Source: Holacanthus passer (taxonomy: Eukaryota; Chordata; Actinopteri; Pomacanthidae). From it: a DNA stretch of 64,000 nucleotides. A program made the position numbers and the translations under genes. The notes beneath the pieces were generated by a model. It saw only the letters and a program-made list of their open reading frames with translations. It was not told the DNA's origin and ran no database searches. The stretch covers positions 1,302,001-1,366,000 of the forward strand of contig JAFREQ010000045.1 of the NCBI GenBank assembly GCA_025331565.1, read 5' to 3'. Positions 51,001 through 62,428 of the stretch are shown piece by piece; within the stretch, counting starts at the first letter, position 1, and every line of letters starts with the position of its first letter.

Positions 51001-54000
51001 CCGCTTCGCTCTCGCCTCCTTCTCTAATCTCTGCATTGCTTTGCCATTAATCCCACATTCCACACGAGGATGACCGGTGCAGCTCGGATGACAAGTTGCC
51101 TTCATAATCTGGTGTTCATGTTGGAATGAATCAGAGGAAGGAGAGCTGTGTTTAAAATTATAATAGCGAAAGACTGTTTACTTTGGGATTCACCTGTAGC
51201 ATTAGCTTCCCTCTCCATCCTTCCTCCCTCCTCTTCTTCCTCTCCTCATCCCACCTTCTCGATCTCATTCACACTTTCTTCTCACTAATCTCTTGTTACT
51301 CACTCCTGATTTCCTGATCCCATCCCTCATTCTCCCAGCTTTTCTCCCAGTTCCCATGTCTTTTCCCAATCTCCACTACCTCCCTCCATCCATCCCTCTC
51401 CCTCCCTCCAAAGCCGCAGTGGGACTGTTGGACTCACGCAGCCCCATGCTGAGCTGCTCCAGAGCCAAGCCAGAACAAAGAGCCCATTGAGCCGAGCGGA
51501 GACATAATGTGGGCCGCCTCTGACACCACCGAAGATGAAGTCATGAGGTCGCCAAACAGTTAATAATGACGGCCCATCCTCCAGCTGCACCAAGTGTGTG
51601 TGTGCATTTTGGTGCCGTCGAGGAAAGCGAGAGAAAATGAGAGATTATGTGTCTGCGTGCATGAGTATCTACAGTATGCAACGTGCAATGTGTACATATC
51701 TTAGAGCATGTGGATGGATAAAAAGCTTTTAAGAGCGTAATGAGATACTCCATGACACTCAAAAATGCGCTCAATCACTTTGTAAATACCACAGAGGAAA
51801 AACAAAACCTTCAGAGAATTGCACTTTTAGTTTTGGCTTCGCTCCAGCTGCGCTGAAGAACACCCACCCCACCCCACCCCCCGCCCCCACTTTCCTTATT
51901 GGAGTCTGTCTGGCGCAAAGTCTGACATGAGACACATCTCCCCGGGACTGGAGCTGTCGCTGCGAGGCCCACACTCCGAACATCATTAGACTCACAGCTC
52001 CAGGTGAGATCAGGCAGGGTAGGAAAGATGCAGAGAGGTGCATGTGTATTTGTGTCTCTGTGCAAAAAGTCTGTGCATGTGGTTCAAGCATTAATCTCAA
52101 TGCCTGTGAATGGGCATGGCCTATTAAAATGCCTTTACAGGACCACTTGCTTGTCAAGAGGCCTCCAGGCGGAGTTGGGCTAGGGACAGGGGGAGGAGGA
52201 GGAGGCGGGCAGAGAATGGTGAAAGACAGCTATGCAATTGATTAACATTAGAAGGACTTGCTCAAGTTCAAATTGCACGGCCTCTGTGCTGTAAGCTACA
52301 GACATTTGTTTCCCCGCAAGTAGAATGTTTCTTTCAAACCCTGTCTCTGCTACACATCTGAGTTCAATTCTCCGCATGCCCTCTCTCTGAAAATCAATTC
52401 CTCCTCCTCTCCTCTGCTCTTTTCCTCCAGCTCTGCGAACAGACCAGGGCGAGGGGATTACACTGTCCCTCCCCAGATCCAAGCAAGACAACAAATGGTT
52501 CTTATCAACTGACACCCCCCTGCCATCCAGGAGGAAGAGGCAGAAAAACTGGCCAAGCCGCCCCGGCACGGATGTGTTTGTGGGCTCTGTCTGCCAATCG
52601 TGGCAACTCTTTTCACACTTGAAGCCTGAGCTATTTACGAGAGCCCTGGGAGAACGTGTACGCAGCACCGGAGGGTGGGAAGAATGGAGGGGAGAGAGCT
52701 GCTGCTTCTCAACCTCTGCTTCTAATCAATCACCAGAAATCACTGCCATGGTTTATGGCCTTTGATCCTAGCTCCTCTTTCGCACTGCGAGGGAGAGAGT
52801 TGGGCGGGGAAAGGGGAGGGGGAGCAGGGAGAAGGGTGAGAGTCAAGGCCCAGAGGGTGTGGAGGTCAGGGGAGAGAGATTAGGGGGTATAGGGCCTTTT
52901 GCTCTCTCAAAGCATGTCTTGATTTAATCCAGTGAGTTTTGAGCAGAGAGTGGAAAGAGGGCTGAAACATACGTGGACGCTCTCAGACAAAAAACAAGTT
53001 CAGGCTCCAAACAAATAAATCTGCTACATTCAGACAAGCTGACTCTTTAAAGTATAAAGCCAAAACAGTCTGGTTTTATTTACTTTGGTTACTTCTTTAA
53101 AATGACACAGTGATTTACCATCTATAAAATGCCAACATTTTAGAAAGAACTTACTTCATGGGGATCAACATAAAAGACTAATAAATAATAAACCATGTTT
53201 TCTAAACTGCTGTATGTAGTACTTGTGCATACACCACAAGTAGCTTTTTTAATGAGTTTTCTTGATTCACCCGTGGCACCTTTTCTTTTAGCACACACAT
53301 AAAACATGTACATGCAAAGTAATGATGCATTACTTTTGTGTCCTTTTTTGCCTTTTTAGCACACACAAAAGCAGTTATTCATAACTCAGGCGCAGATTGA
53401 TTTTTAGGTCCTTACACCTCATATATTAAACAAGCAACTAAAAAATGAAAAACCAGAAAGTACTATGGGTCTCTCGATCAAAACATAAACAGAAGGTGTA
53501 GTTTGATGATGCAGCGTAGGATTGTGGGAGTTGTAAGAACTAGAGGGGGAGAAGGGGATATGACACCATTGACAGGCAACCAAATTTGATGCACCATTAC
53601 CTTGAATAAAATTACTTATTTCTCTGGTTTGTTGGAAACATTTGGGATAATGAAAGTACACCACTAACAAAATATATAACATAGGTCTCATCGTTTTTGG
53701 ACATTTATTGCAGAAATGATAAATACTTTACCTTCAACATGCATATAATATGGTATAACATGAGTAAATAAAATAATATACAGAATGCCAAAGGTCAGCT
53801 CACTAGCAGGACCTGTCCTGCAGAGTTATACTGTCACATAAACTCCAACCATGGTGGCAAGGCCACATAGTTGCTACTTCATCCTAAGTCCCATTCAACA
53901 AGAACCCGACTGTGGTAAGGAGGCGTGAGCGACCGAACAAAACAGACAGGACGCGGACAAGAACACACCACAATAAATCCTCCTGGCAGGGTCAGGACAC

Positions 54001-56239
54001 TCCTGCTTTGTTCCTCCTGGCAGGAGGGAGGCCACTGATGCCTACCGACAAATGGACAGAGTGGTAGAATAATCAACTACTGCTTCCCCAGTTTAAGGCT
54101 TTATGAGTTTATGGGGCCCTTGTTCGCCCCTGCCTCCCTCTCTGAGAGGAGTGATATCCGGCAGGGCCACGGTGCTGCTGGGATGCAGCAGGGCCGGGCT
54201 GGTCGATGTAGTCCTCTCACACAGGGCAGGCTGATTTGTCTTTGTGAGCCTGGTCACTGGTTGCCTCTGACCTGGGTGACCTCTGACTCTGATGCCATTC
54301 TGGCTCTCAGCGTGTCAGTGAAAATGATCTCGGGTTCTTCTGAGGAACCATTGTGATGGTCAGCATGAATTATCACAACCTGTAGTGATAATGTCAAATG
54401 GAGATTGCTCCCTATAATCGATGCAAATTAAAGGGAAATTCAACCACATCATACAACTTGAGTCTCATTTTTGTAGTTTCAGCCATCATCTCTTCACCCA
54501 TCACAGTTTACAGATTGAATTCCTGGTTCAACTTTGACCTAAAGTACTTACCACAGTTGTTCATCTGTCCAGTTTTCCTGTGCAACAAAGTCATACTAAT
54601 TACATTTCAGGTTTGCTCACTTTGGGTTTAATCCATCCAAATAAAACAGATTACATAATATGGCTTATTTACATGTCTGAAGTCCAAAGTTATCATAACT
54701 GAAGGAATGACAGAAAAACTACAAAAACAAGAATCAAGTTGTAATAAATTAAAATTTCATTAAAGGGTTCAAAGCTATATTTCCTGTAACATGCACCAGA
54801 GCAAACAAGTAGGATGATCTCTGAGCAAAAAAATATAAAGAAGCAATTCCACTACAGCTAAATTCTGGCGGCATCTCCACAGCCTGCAAAAGTCTTGAGG
54901 CACTGGCTTATATGCATCCTCCAGCAGCGAAGGAGCAGCGGCGCTCCAGCGGGCAGATCTGGGCATGCGGAAGTGTGCCAGACAAGAGAGGCCAGGCTGG
55001 GCTGGACTGGGCTGGGCAGCTGAGGTTCCCCTCCGCCCTGAGTAGCAGCGAGGCTAAGCTAATCCTGCGCCTCAGGCCCCTGTGAGGTGGCTCTGCCAAA
55101 GCCTGTACCCCTGCTGCTGCAGGAAATTGCCTTCAGTGCAGAGGTCCATGAAATGGCTATGGCTCACCAGTGAAAGCACATCATCCACTGTGCATGCACA
55201 TGGCACCAGTGTGACTTTACAAACCCTAATCTACAGGTAGATTTAGATTTGATACCTTTTGAAACCTCATGAAACAATGTCATGAAAGCAGCCATATTGT
55301 GGATAAGTAAGTATTTTCTTCTCCGTATTTCTGCTTTATATAATAAGTTTGTATGTACTCTATGTATAATTGATGTACCATACAGAGGTCTTTTGACACT
55401 AAAAGCCAGTTTTCCTGCGTGGGGTTGTGTGTCAGGCTCTATAACGCCTCCTCCATTGTGCTGTTTGACCCGTGGGCCAGCCAGAGCTCCCATGAGGTCC
55501 CTTATCCCTCCATCAGTCCTCTCTCATTAGCCCCCACAGGCAGAGCCCAGAGTAGGGTAACACAGAGGGGCCCCTGCTTCCTCCTCTGGTCCCCATGAAA
55601 TACATACAGCACAAATACAGATGACAGAGATCGCCTTTTAGCAGCAGTCATGCAAAAACAACTCGGAAAGAAAAGGCCAATTTAAGAAAGGGAGCAGGTA
55701 CATTTTAAAATCCACATCAGATGTCCGGATGCTGAATCACTTGCCAGCATTTATTGTCACTGTCTGGGTGTTCTTGTTAATTTTCTGTACTTATAAATCT
55801 TTTATTCTATCAGACACACAAAAAGACCAGATCGCCAAAGTGGTTCATCTTTTAGGAGGGGGACGATACACCGGGGATAAAAAAGTGGAAAGCAGAGGTG
55901 GCAGCATGAGGAGGGAGGAGGAGGAGGAGGAGATGGGGCAGGACACAGTGGAGAAACAGTTGATTATGAGTCCCATCAAGTGATCAATGATTTCATTAAT
56001 AAGACGGATCACGCGGCTGTCATAGCTGTGACACGGGCTGAGGGATGATCCGCTCCCAACGCTCCATTCCCCCCCACAGCCTCCCTCCCTTTCCTCCCTG
56101 TCCTTCCAATATTGCCTCCCTCTGCCAACGACAAGGCAACGCCAAGGAAAAAAAGGGATGGACCTGGGTGTTGACGGGGGTGGAGGGGGGGGTTAGTCAT
56201 GAGGGAGGGAGGGAATGGAGGGGGGAGAGGAGGGAGGAA

Positions 56240-56510
56240 GAAAAGTGAAAATCCATTTTGAAACCCATTTTCAATTAGGGGTCCACAAGCTGTTATCACA
56301 GGTGTCCCAGAATGGGGGCCCGTAAGTGAAAATGTCTCCTATCCGTTTCTGAAATGAAACCTTATCTGGGAGGCACAAAGATGGCGGGGACAGCGTATCT
56401 GTAAATTACTTTCCATCCCCGCTGTTAACGGGAACTTTATTTCTGTCAGATGACATTCCCCTCTATTTACTGTTGATCATTTAAATGGCTGCCTAAAAAG
56501 AAGGTGGCCT
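56240..56510. promoter_or_regulatory. candidate intronic enhancer, intron 2
   Basis: Repeat-free block bordered by G-rich and C/T-rich tracts on both sides. Motifs include TTTTCAATTAGGGG, GTTATCACAGG, CCTTATCTGGG, GTAAATTAC, TGTTAACGGG and GTTGATCATTTAAATGG. The sharp borders and motif variety make this one of the better candidates. Confidence 0.42.
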
Positions 56511-57829
56511 CTCACTCTTCCTCTATCTCCCCCCGCTCTCTGTATCGCTCTTCCTTCTCTTCCCATCAGGAGATTTTTTTTTCAAAGCAGTCAAGTGTTC
56601 TTTTTCCCCCCCCTCTTTAAACACTTTAGCCACGCTCTCCATTTGTTTAGGGATTTCTCTGGTAACCTACACGAAGGCCTAACATTTGTTGCCCTTAAAG
56701 GCTTAACTTGTTTGCCTCTGAGACCCTTGCTCTCGCCCTTTTAAGCACGACCATTAAAAACACGCTCACTTCATAACCTGCTTTACAGAGGCTCTGTCAT
56801 GTTAAAACAGCATTCCCTGGCAATTTTCTCGACTGTGTCCAGTTGTTCTCCTCCCCATTTTCCAATTCGCATCCCATTACTTACACTAACTCCCTCTCTT
56901 TCCTCAAATCAGCAGCAGCCATATCACAAAAGTCCAACCAACCAGAAACTTTTTCCCCTTCTTTTTCTCCTTCAAATAACCAATCCTTTCGCCCCCCACC
57001 CCCTTTTTTCTTTTTTTTTTTATTAGCAAATTATCCCATGACGACAGGATTTATTCAGGCAAGGAGCATGGACATCTTTTTTTTTTTCTTAGCTCGGGAC
57101 CCAACAAAAGAATCAGGGGACTTTGTGGTCCACCTGCCTGCCGAATGATGAGGGTGGGAGGGGAGAGCAACCCCCCTCCCTCCCCTCGAACCCCTCCTAA
57201 AGAGCACCAATCACGGCATTGTTGTGGCACAGTCGGCTCTTTTGAGCTGTCAGTGCAAGAGGAGGGGGCACAGAGATGAATGGCACACAGGATGAAGCCA
57301 CCATTTAGCCAACCATGTGGGAACGCTCTACCAGGACTCAATAATTACTCTGGGCCTGCTCAACTTGGACAAAACTTACAGACTAGGGACAAGAAGGGAA
57401 GACAAAGTAGAGGCGGAGGACAGTTGGGAATTATCCCTGTAGTGCAAGTTAAGATTTCAAGACAAAAGTGCAGTTTTCTAATACCACTGATCAATACCTG
57501 TGTGCAAGCTGATCCCATTACAGAATAATGTTGCACTTCTCGGTAGCAGAGACCAAGCTAAACATCCGCCGTGTGTACTCCACCTGCCCCCCTCCTACTT
57601 ATTTTCCACTTTTCACAACTTATCGTAGCATGCTTTCGCCGGGCGCACCACGGGGTTTCCGCCGCGCTGAGATCAGGGGCCGCTACTCTGCTTGACGGGG
57701 GGAAATATTTCGCCGGGCCCTTCCTAAGAAGAGCCGGTCGCTGGGGTTCCACAGCTGCTCACAATTACCTTTTGTTTGGATGGAGGCGGTCGGGCAGGGG
57801 CTACGGGGGTTAAAGTTGAGGCGAGTGTA

Positions 57830-58150
57830 GGGTTACACCTGATAAGAGGTTATGAGTTCTGGGGGCGACTGGGGAATGTGCTGTAATTATAACAACACAA
57901 AGAATGTGTAAGCTATCTTCTGATTCCGAGAGAGAGATTGGGATCTAAAGGGGACCTTTCTCTGGCAGATAAGTATCATCCCTCCCTTCGTCAAGTGAAT
58001 TATGAGACTACTGTATTTTAGGGAGTGCAGCATGGCTTAAAGCTGCAACATATCTTCTGACGTGGCCGAGACGGCGGAGGAGAATCCTCGGCGTGGTTTT
58101 GGAGACAAATATTATGCCGTTCAGGGCTGTAATTACCAGCACATTACGAG
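57830..58150. promoter_or_regulatory. candidate intronic enhancer closest to the start codon exon
   Basis: About 1.6 kb downstream of exon 2. Unique sequence with CACCTGATAAGAGG, CTGTAATTATAAC, GCAGATAAGTATC, GTGAATTATGAG and GCTGTAATTACCAGCACATTACG. GATAAG and TAATTA cores are mixed, suggesting GATA-type and homeodomain input; function is inferred. Confidence 0.42.
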
Positions 58151-59185
58151 GAAAAAAACACAATCACAAAGCCAAATTACATCCATGTTTTTTCCACAAC
58201 AAACTTTTTTTTCCCCCCTTGCTGCACCTTTAATTAATAAAACAGCACTGGCCATATGGGAATGACTAAGAGTGAGAGTATTCCCAAGATGCTTCAGGAT
58301 GCATTACCTTACCCACTTCCTGTGATAACTCCCATATGGGGAGCAAGTCTCAGCAACTTCTTCACCCTCTCCTGGGTTGTTTGTCTCCTGTTCACAGTCG
58401 GGTTGATCGCATTTGACATCAGCACAGTCGAGTGGGGGGGGCGACAGAGAACTCCACCAGCTACTAGAGCCAACCCTCCACACCCAAAAATCTCCAAATC
58501 CTCTCACTGCTAATGAGCACAGCTGCAGCTTAGGCCACGCTGATCTCAACTTCAGTTTTGTTATGACTTTAGTTTGATGCTCCAAGGCTCTCCGGCCAAA
58601 AAGAAAAATGCATTTAATATTCCTCATTCCAGCATCTGAATTGAGAATGAAAGGCTGAATGGCAACAGGCTTAGAGAACTGTAAGCTTTTAATAGCGTGT
58701 GTTGAAGACATTGCTATGTAAACATGCCAAGGTTTTGCTACCAGTGAGGGCTGTATGTGACTCACCGAGACCCACAAGAATAGGGGGAGAGTAAACATAA
58801 GTAACGTAAGAAAGGATCTGTGCATGTCTAAATCTTTAAATCATGTTTTTGGGAGTCGGTTAATTTCATTTTAAAGTAATGAGAGCATAAGCACAAAAAA
58901 CATTCCTTGGTCCCCTGTAGGTCAGCGGCCCCCGATGCTGAAATATGTTGAGTGATAACAGGTGACGTATGGTGGCCACACCTCCGTCTCGAGCTCAGGT
59001 CTGGAATACATCAGTAGATAAAGACTTTGTGACTTTAGCTAAATTTAGGATAAAAAGGATGAAACTTGTAATTGCATTCTTCATTCATTCAACATTCCTT
59101 GACTTCATTTGTTCAGTATTTGTTGTGCTTGTTTTTGGCTGTTTGTTTATTCCTGTGTTTAGTACATAGAGAGCAATGGAAAACC

Positions 59186-59240
59186 AGAGTCAAATTCTTT
59201 GTATGTGTACCCATACTTGGCCAGTAAAGTCAAATCTGAT
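59186..59240 (+). repeat. Retroelement 3'-tail-like sequence
   Basis: TTTGTATGTGTACCCATACTTGGCCAGTAAAG, shown here by its landmarks TGTATGTGTAC, TACTTGGCCAGTAAAG and CTGATTCTC, resembles the tail (TACTTGGCAAATAAA, then CTGATTCTG) of a very common teleost non-LTR or SINE element, as remembered. No body of the element is recognisable. Confidence 0.5.
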
Positions 59241-59707
59241 TCTCATGTTTATTCACAAGTTAGTGATGAACAGATGTGAGCGACCTGAGCCTGCGCAGAG
59301 AAAGTTCAATTTCTCTGCACTTTAATGATCTTGAGAGGTGGAGGTGTAGCTATGCAAGATCAACAGATCAACAGCAATATGCAAACTAAAAAGTTTTTCA
59401 CAAATATGAAGTCGATGCTAAATTTTATTATTCAGAAATGTGGATGCGTGCATTTTGGGTTTATTTTTGAAACTGTCTCAGGTAAAAAAAAAAACGAACC
59501 ATCTGAATATCAGTAGTGATTTTCACCGGTGCCAATTTCCTGGTTGCATCATATTTCATCATGGTTTTGGGCTCCATGTTCAAAATACTCCACTGGTAAA
59601 AGCTGACTTACGGACAAATCTCTCCAAAACTGGGTGTGTTCCAGAAGACCAAAATTATATTTACATTAACCACAGTGGCTGAGTGTGCAGTTAGAGGTGA
59701 CGGGTAC

Positions 59708-59881
59708 CGTTTGAGGTGGTGCTGGAGGCCACCGCCTTCTCGCTGATGTCATTGCGCGCTGATGAGCCCTTGGTCGCCACAATGGTCTCCACCCTCTTCT
59801 TCTTCTCAGCTGCTGAACTGGCCTGGGACTGGGTTTCCATTGCGATTGCTCATTCCTCAACACCTCATGGAGACGGGATAA
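59708..59881 (-). CDS. gli3: gli3 exon 2 (5' UTR end, start codon, residues 1-44)
   Basis: The start codon is at 59840-59838 and has a good context (G at -3, G at +4). It is followed by 44 codons and one base of codon 45. The peptide begins METQSQASSAAEKKKRVE and ends in SEKAVASSTTSN, closely matching the N-terminus of vertebrate GLI3. A strong acceptor (pyrimidine tract then CAG) ends at 59882, so 41 bases of 5' UTR belong to this exon. The donor reads ACG|GTACCC at 59707, which matches the consensus only in GTA; reading through gives a stop five codons later. The next exon supplies AG to complete a Glu codon, giving the expected EDE. The 41-base leader carries two upstream ATGs, listed separately. 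This low-complexity, Lys-rich segment has no catalytic or DNA-binding role of its own. The boundaries are secure except for the weak donor. Confidence 0.93.
59806..59853 (-). promoter_or_regulatory. upstream ORF overlapping the gli3 start codon
   Basis: A second upstream ATG, 13 bases before the gli3 start and in another frame (G at -3, A at +4), opens a 15-codon ORF that stops at 59806, inside the gli3 coding region. An overlapping upstream ORF of this kind usually lowers initiation at the main start. The reading frame is visible in the sequence; the effect is inferred. Confidence 0.45.
59857..59868 (-). promoter_or_regulatory. short upstream ORF in gli3 exon 2 leader
   Basis: ATG AGG TGT TGA, a three-codon upstream ORF, ends 16 bases before the gli3 start. 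Its ATG has a weak context (T at -3). It would be in the mRNA only if the exon 2 acceptor at 59882 is used, which the sequence supports. A role in translational control is inference. Confidence 0.4.
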
Positions 59882-60256
59882 CTGGTGGAGAAGAAGAAGG
59901 TAGAGAGGACGGGTGAATGCAAACATTTGAAGCACAGAGGACAAGATGAATCAGCTCATGAGATAGATGCAATTTTTTTTGTGTGTGTCTCTGCTTGTAA
60001 AACCAAAGGAAATCATTGGTTTGATGTGTGCATTAAGTTTAAAAATGAAGTATTTCTTGCTTGATCTAAGTTAAACATTTTAACAATAGAGTGCCTCAAG
60101 AAAAGACTTCAACACTGAGAAGCTTGAGAGGAAAACTTCAGATCCAATCCTCCCTTTTCATGATGCCCAGAGCAGACCACGGGTCAATCCACCAGCTCAC
60201 CCTGATTTATTTTAACTAAAACCTGCTGGGCTCTGATCTGCTTGTCAGGGGGCTGA

Positions 60257-60284
60257 TCTCCTTCTCCTTCTCCTTCTCCTTCTC
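60257..60284. repeat. (CTTCTC)n simple repeat
   Basis: About 4.5 copies of a pyrimidine hexamer. Confidence 0.85.
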
Positions 60285-60799
60285 GCGGTTAAATATCCAA
60301 AAACAAATTTCAGCTTACCTTATTTTCAACTATGTCACACTAAACTTCTGACTTCTTGTCAAAAAACACAACAACTCTATAAACATAGCAAGGCAGGACA
60401 TCCCGCCTAGGTTTTATATCTCAGAATAGAAGTAAAGGCAGCTTGTGGATATACTGATAATCCTACTCTAGCAGTCTTTCCACAGAGAAAGGAGAAACCT
60501 TAAGGGGATACCACAGAGAGAGAAACGTTCACAGTCCTAAAAAAACAAGGGTTGTTTGAAGGCCCTTTTGGGAATATCATGGTGCCGGGCAATTTTTCTT
60601 TCAAAGAATAAAGGTGGTTCAAGTTAATACTGTCTGTGGGTTTAGAAGGGGTTCAGCCAACAGTCTAGCAGACATGCTGCTCAGTTCAGCACCTCAGAGG
60701 CCGTCTACAAACTCAACTCTATCTAGGTCATGGAGGTCTCTGATTATGGAGACAACACGGTGATACACAACAACCACTCATTTACACAAAGTACAGGAC

Positions 60800-60935
60800 G
60801 GCTTCATTTGGTCCAATACAAAGCCTTTACTTAGACTCCATAATTCATGGATAATTAGTGGAAATATTTAGTCTGACTAACATTTTCTTTCCAATAAAGA
60901 CCAGCTAATTACCCAACTGTACTATTTAATTGTCC
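60800..60935. promoter_or_regulatory. candidate regulatory block, intron 1
   Basis: Very dense TAAT content: CCATAATTC, GGATAATTAGTGG, CAATAAAG, AGCTAATTACCC and TTTAATTG in 130 bases, without simple repeats. Confidence 0.38.
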
Positions 60936-61781
60936 TCCACCCTATAAACATGTATGGATACAAAGGGCAGCAGTAAAGTCAGCTATAATGCAAACAGAGG
61001 AGTGCTGCTGAAACTACAAGAGAGGGGGGTGCTGATTTTTACCAACTCCCCAAGGAGGGAAGGCAAGGGGGAAGTGGTGAGGGGTAAACTTCAGACAAAC
61101 ACTGCGCGCTTTGTTTGTTTTTTTTCCCAACCCCCTGAAAAACCAGTCTGTCTTCCATTCTGACCCGACAACAACATCTGTAAGCAATTGCTGGCTTACA
61201 AAAAAAAAAAAGAGAGATGGAAAAAAAACACAATGCAATTACTCCCTTACCAATCAAAACAGAATTAAACAAGAGCTCGTCCTCTAATCACTCCCACATG
61301 AATACATGTGTAGCCGTCATCCGCAACCAAAGACATTTTTGTCCTACTTGTACAGATATCATCTCAAATCACTGCTGCATGTGTTTGATAGTTTGAATGC
61401 TTTCATTTCTGGAGGGGGGGGCGAGTTAATCGTTAGAATATGTGCGGTGCATGTATGTCTGCACATGTATATTTGTAGGTTTTTACTATGATAACTGATC
61501 ATAGGCGTCAGTCATTCGCTGTCGTCAGCAGAAACGAGGGCGGGTTCAGAAGAAAAGTCTCCGTCTTTGAAACTGTCATTGCATCAATCTAATAAGTGAA
61601 CTTGAGGAAAGGTAGTGAAGCAGTGGAAAAGAACAGGGAGACAAGCTTTTTCACAGTTCTTACTAAATAGCTCCCAACATGCTTTGCATGTGGAGCGTGC
61701 ATAATTGTATGTCTTCGTATCTTTCTTTAACCCCAGGTGAGTTACACCAGAGCTAAAAGAGCTGAAAGTGCAGTGAATGTG

Positions 61782-62428
61782 AGGCCTAGTCCACATGTGT
61801 ACAAGCAAAAAAAAAATCCTGTCCATACAAGCACTGTTTAAGAAATGAAATGAAAAATCTGAAAACGCAAAAAATAACTGAAGCGCCGTCAAGAGCATGC
61901 CACCAACAGGGGGCGATATATGTCCAACCCTAAAGCCATATTGGCCAATCAGGAGCCTGAAAATTGCACCAGTAATCTGGAGGCAAGGTCTTGTCAACAA
62001 ACGTCAACATTGGGGGCGTCTGTGTCAGAGTTGGATTATGTATCAGTGACCTCTGTAGCACATTCTGATGCCTCTGTTCCTCAATATAATGAAGAACATT
62101 TATGTCTAAACATATTTTTTTTAAAAGTCCTGTTAGCAAGTTTAGAAGCAGAGCTGTTTTGTCCATGTCCATGTCTGCCATTGCACGAAATCTTGCCTCA
62201 TGTAAACAAAAGAGAAAATTGAGCGCGCTCCAACGTCACAAGCCAAAAACTCATTCCCTGTCTACACATCAACACTGCAGAGTTTCTGAGCATCTTCACA
62301 TTGGAAGGAGTTTTCAAAAAGGTCTGATTTCGACAACCTAAAATCCAGTTTTCATGTGGACGAGAGGCCAAAATGCATAGAAAGAGCTACGTTTCAGAAA
62401 ATACCCGCGTATGTGTAGACAAGGCCTG
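61782..62428. mobile_element. Non-autonomous DNA transposon with terminal inverted repeats
   Basis: The left end AGGCCTAGTCCACATGTGT and the right end, read in reverse complement as AGGCCTTGTCTACACATAC, match at most positions. Subterminal features recur: TGAAAACGC on the left, TCATGTGGACGAG and GTTTTCAAAAAGG on the right, which I recall from a teleost hAT-like family. The interior (about 600 bases) has no transposase frame. No clear target-site duplication was found, so the family is uncertain. Confidence 0.65.

Larger units (their letters stand above)
42134..59707 (-). other. gli3: gli3 intron 2
   Basis: The longest intron here, 17.6 kb, starts at the weak donor GTACCC (59707) and ends at CTTGCAG (42134). 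It contains a probable retroelement tail (59186-59240), a short CT repeat (48240-48258), poly-A runs (49563-49577, 50070-50086), C/T-rich low-complexity tracts and candidate regulatory blocks at 43590-43750, 46560-46720, 47860-48060, 56240-56510 and 57830-58150. No further exon is recognised; 48740-48960 may be an old transposon, but its ends are unclear. Between 52900 and 55600 nothing specific is seen. Confidence 0.85.
1849..59881 (-). other. gli3: gli3 partial gene, exons 2-8 (N-terminal 425 codons)
   Basis: Seven exons on the minus strand join in phase into one open reading frame of 425 codons (exon coding lengths 133, 246, 106, 206, 162, 202 and 220 bases). The product is the N-terminal part of a GLI/Ci zinc-finger transcription factor, the nuclear effector of Hedgehog signalling. 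Gli3 is preferred over Gli2 because of the N-terminus (start Met followed by a Lys-rich stretch and the SEKAVASSTTSN block), the EDE..YHRERRNAI block, the FAMDPRNGY block and the HMEYL.AMD end of exon 6, which human GLI2 lacks or has in a different form. The gene is cut at the left edge: after exon 8 no zinc-finger exon appears in 1-1848. Family knowledge: full-length Gli3 has about 1580 residues, is held by SUFU, and is cleaved to a repressor when Hedgehog is absent. Confidence 0.95.
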
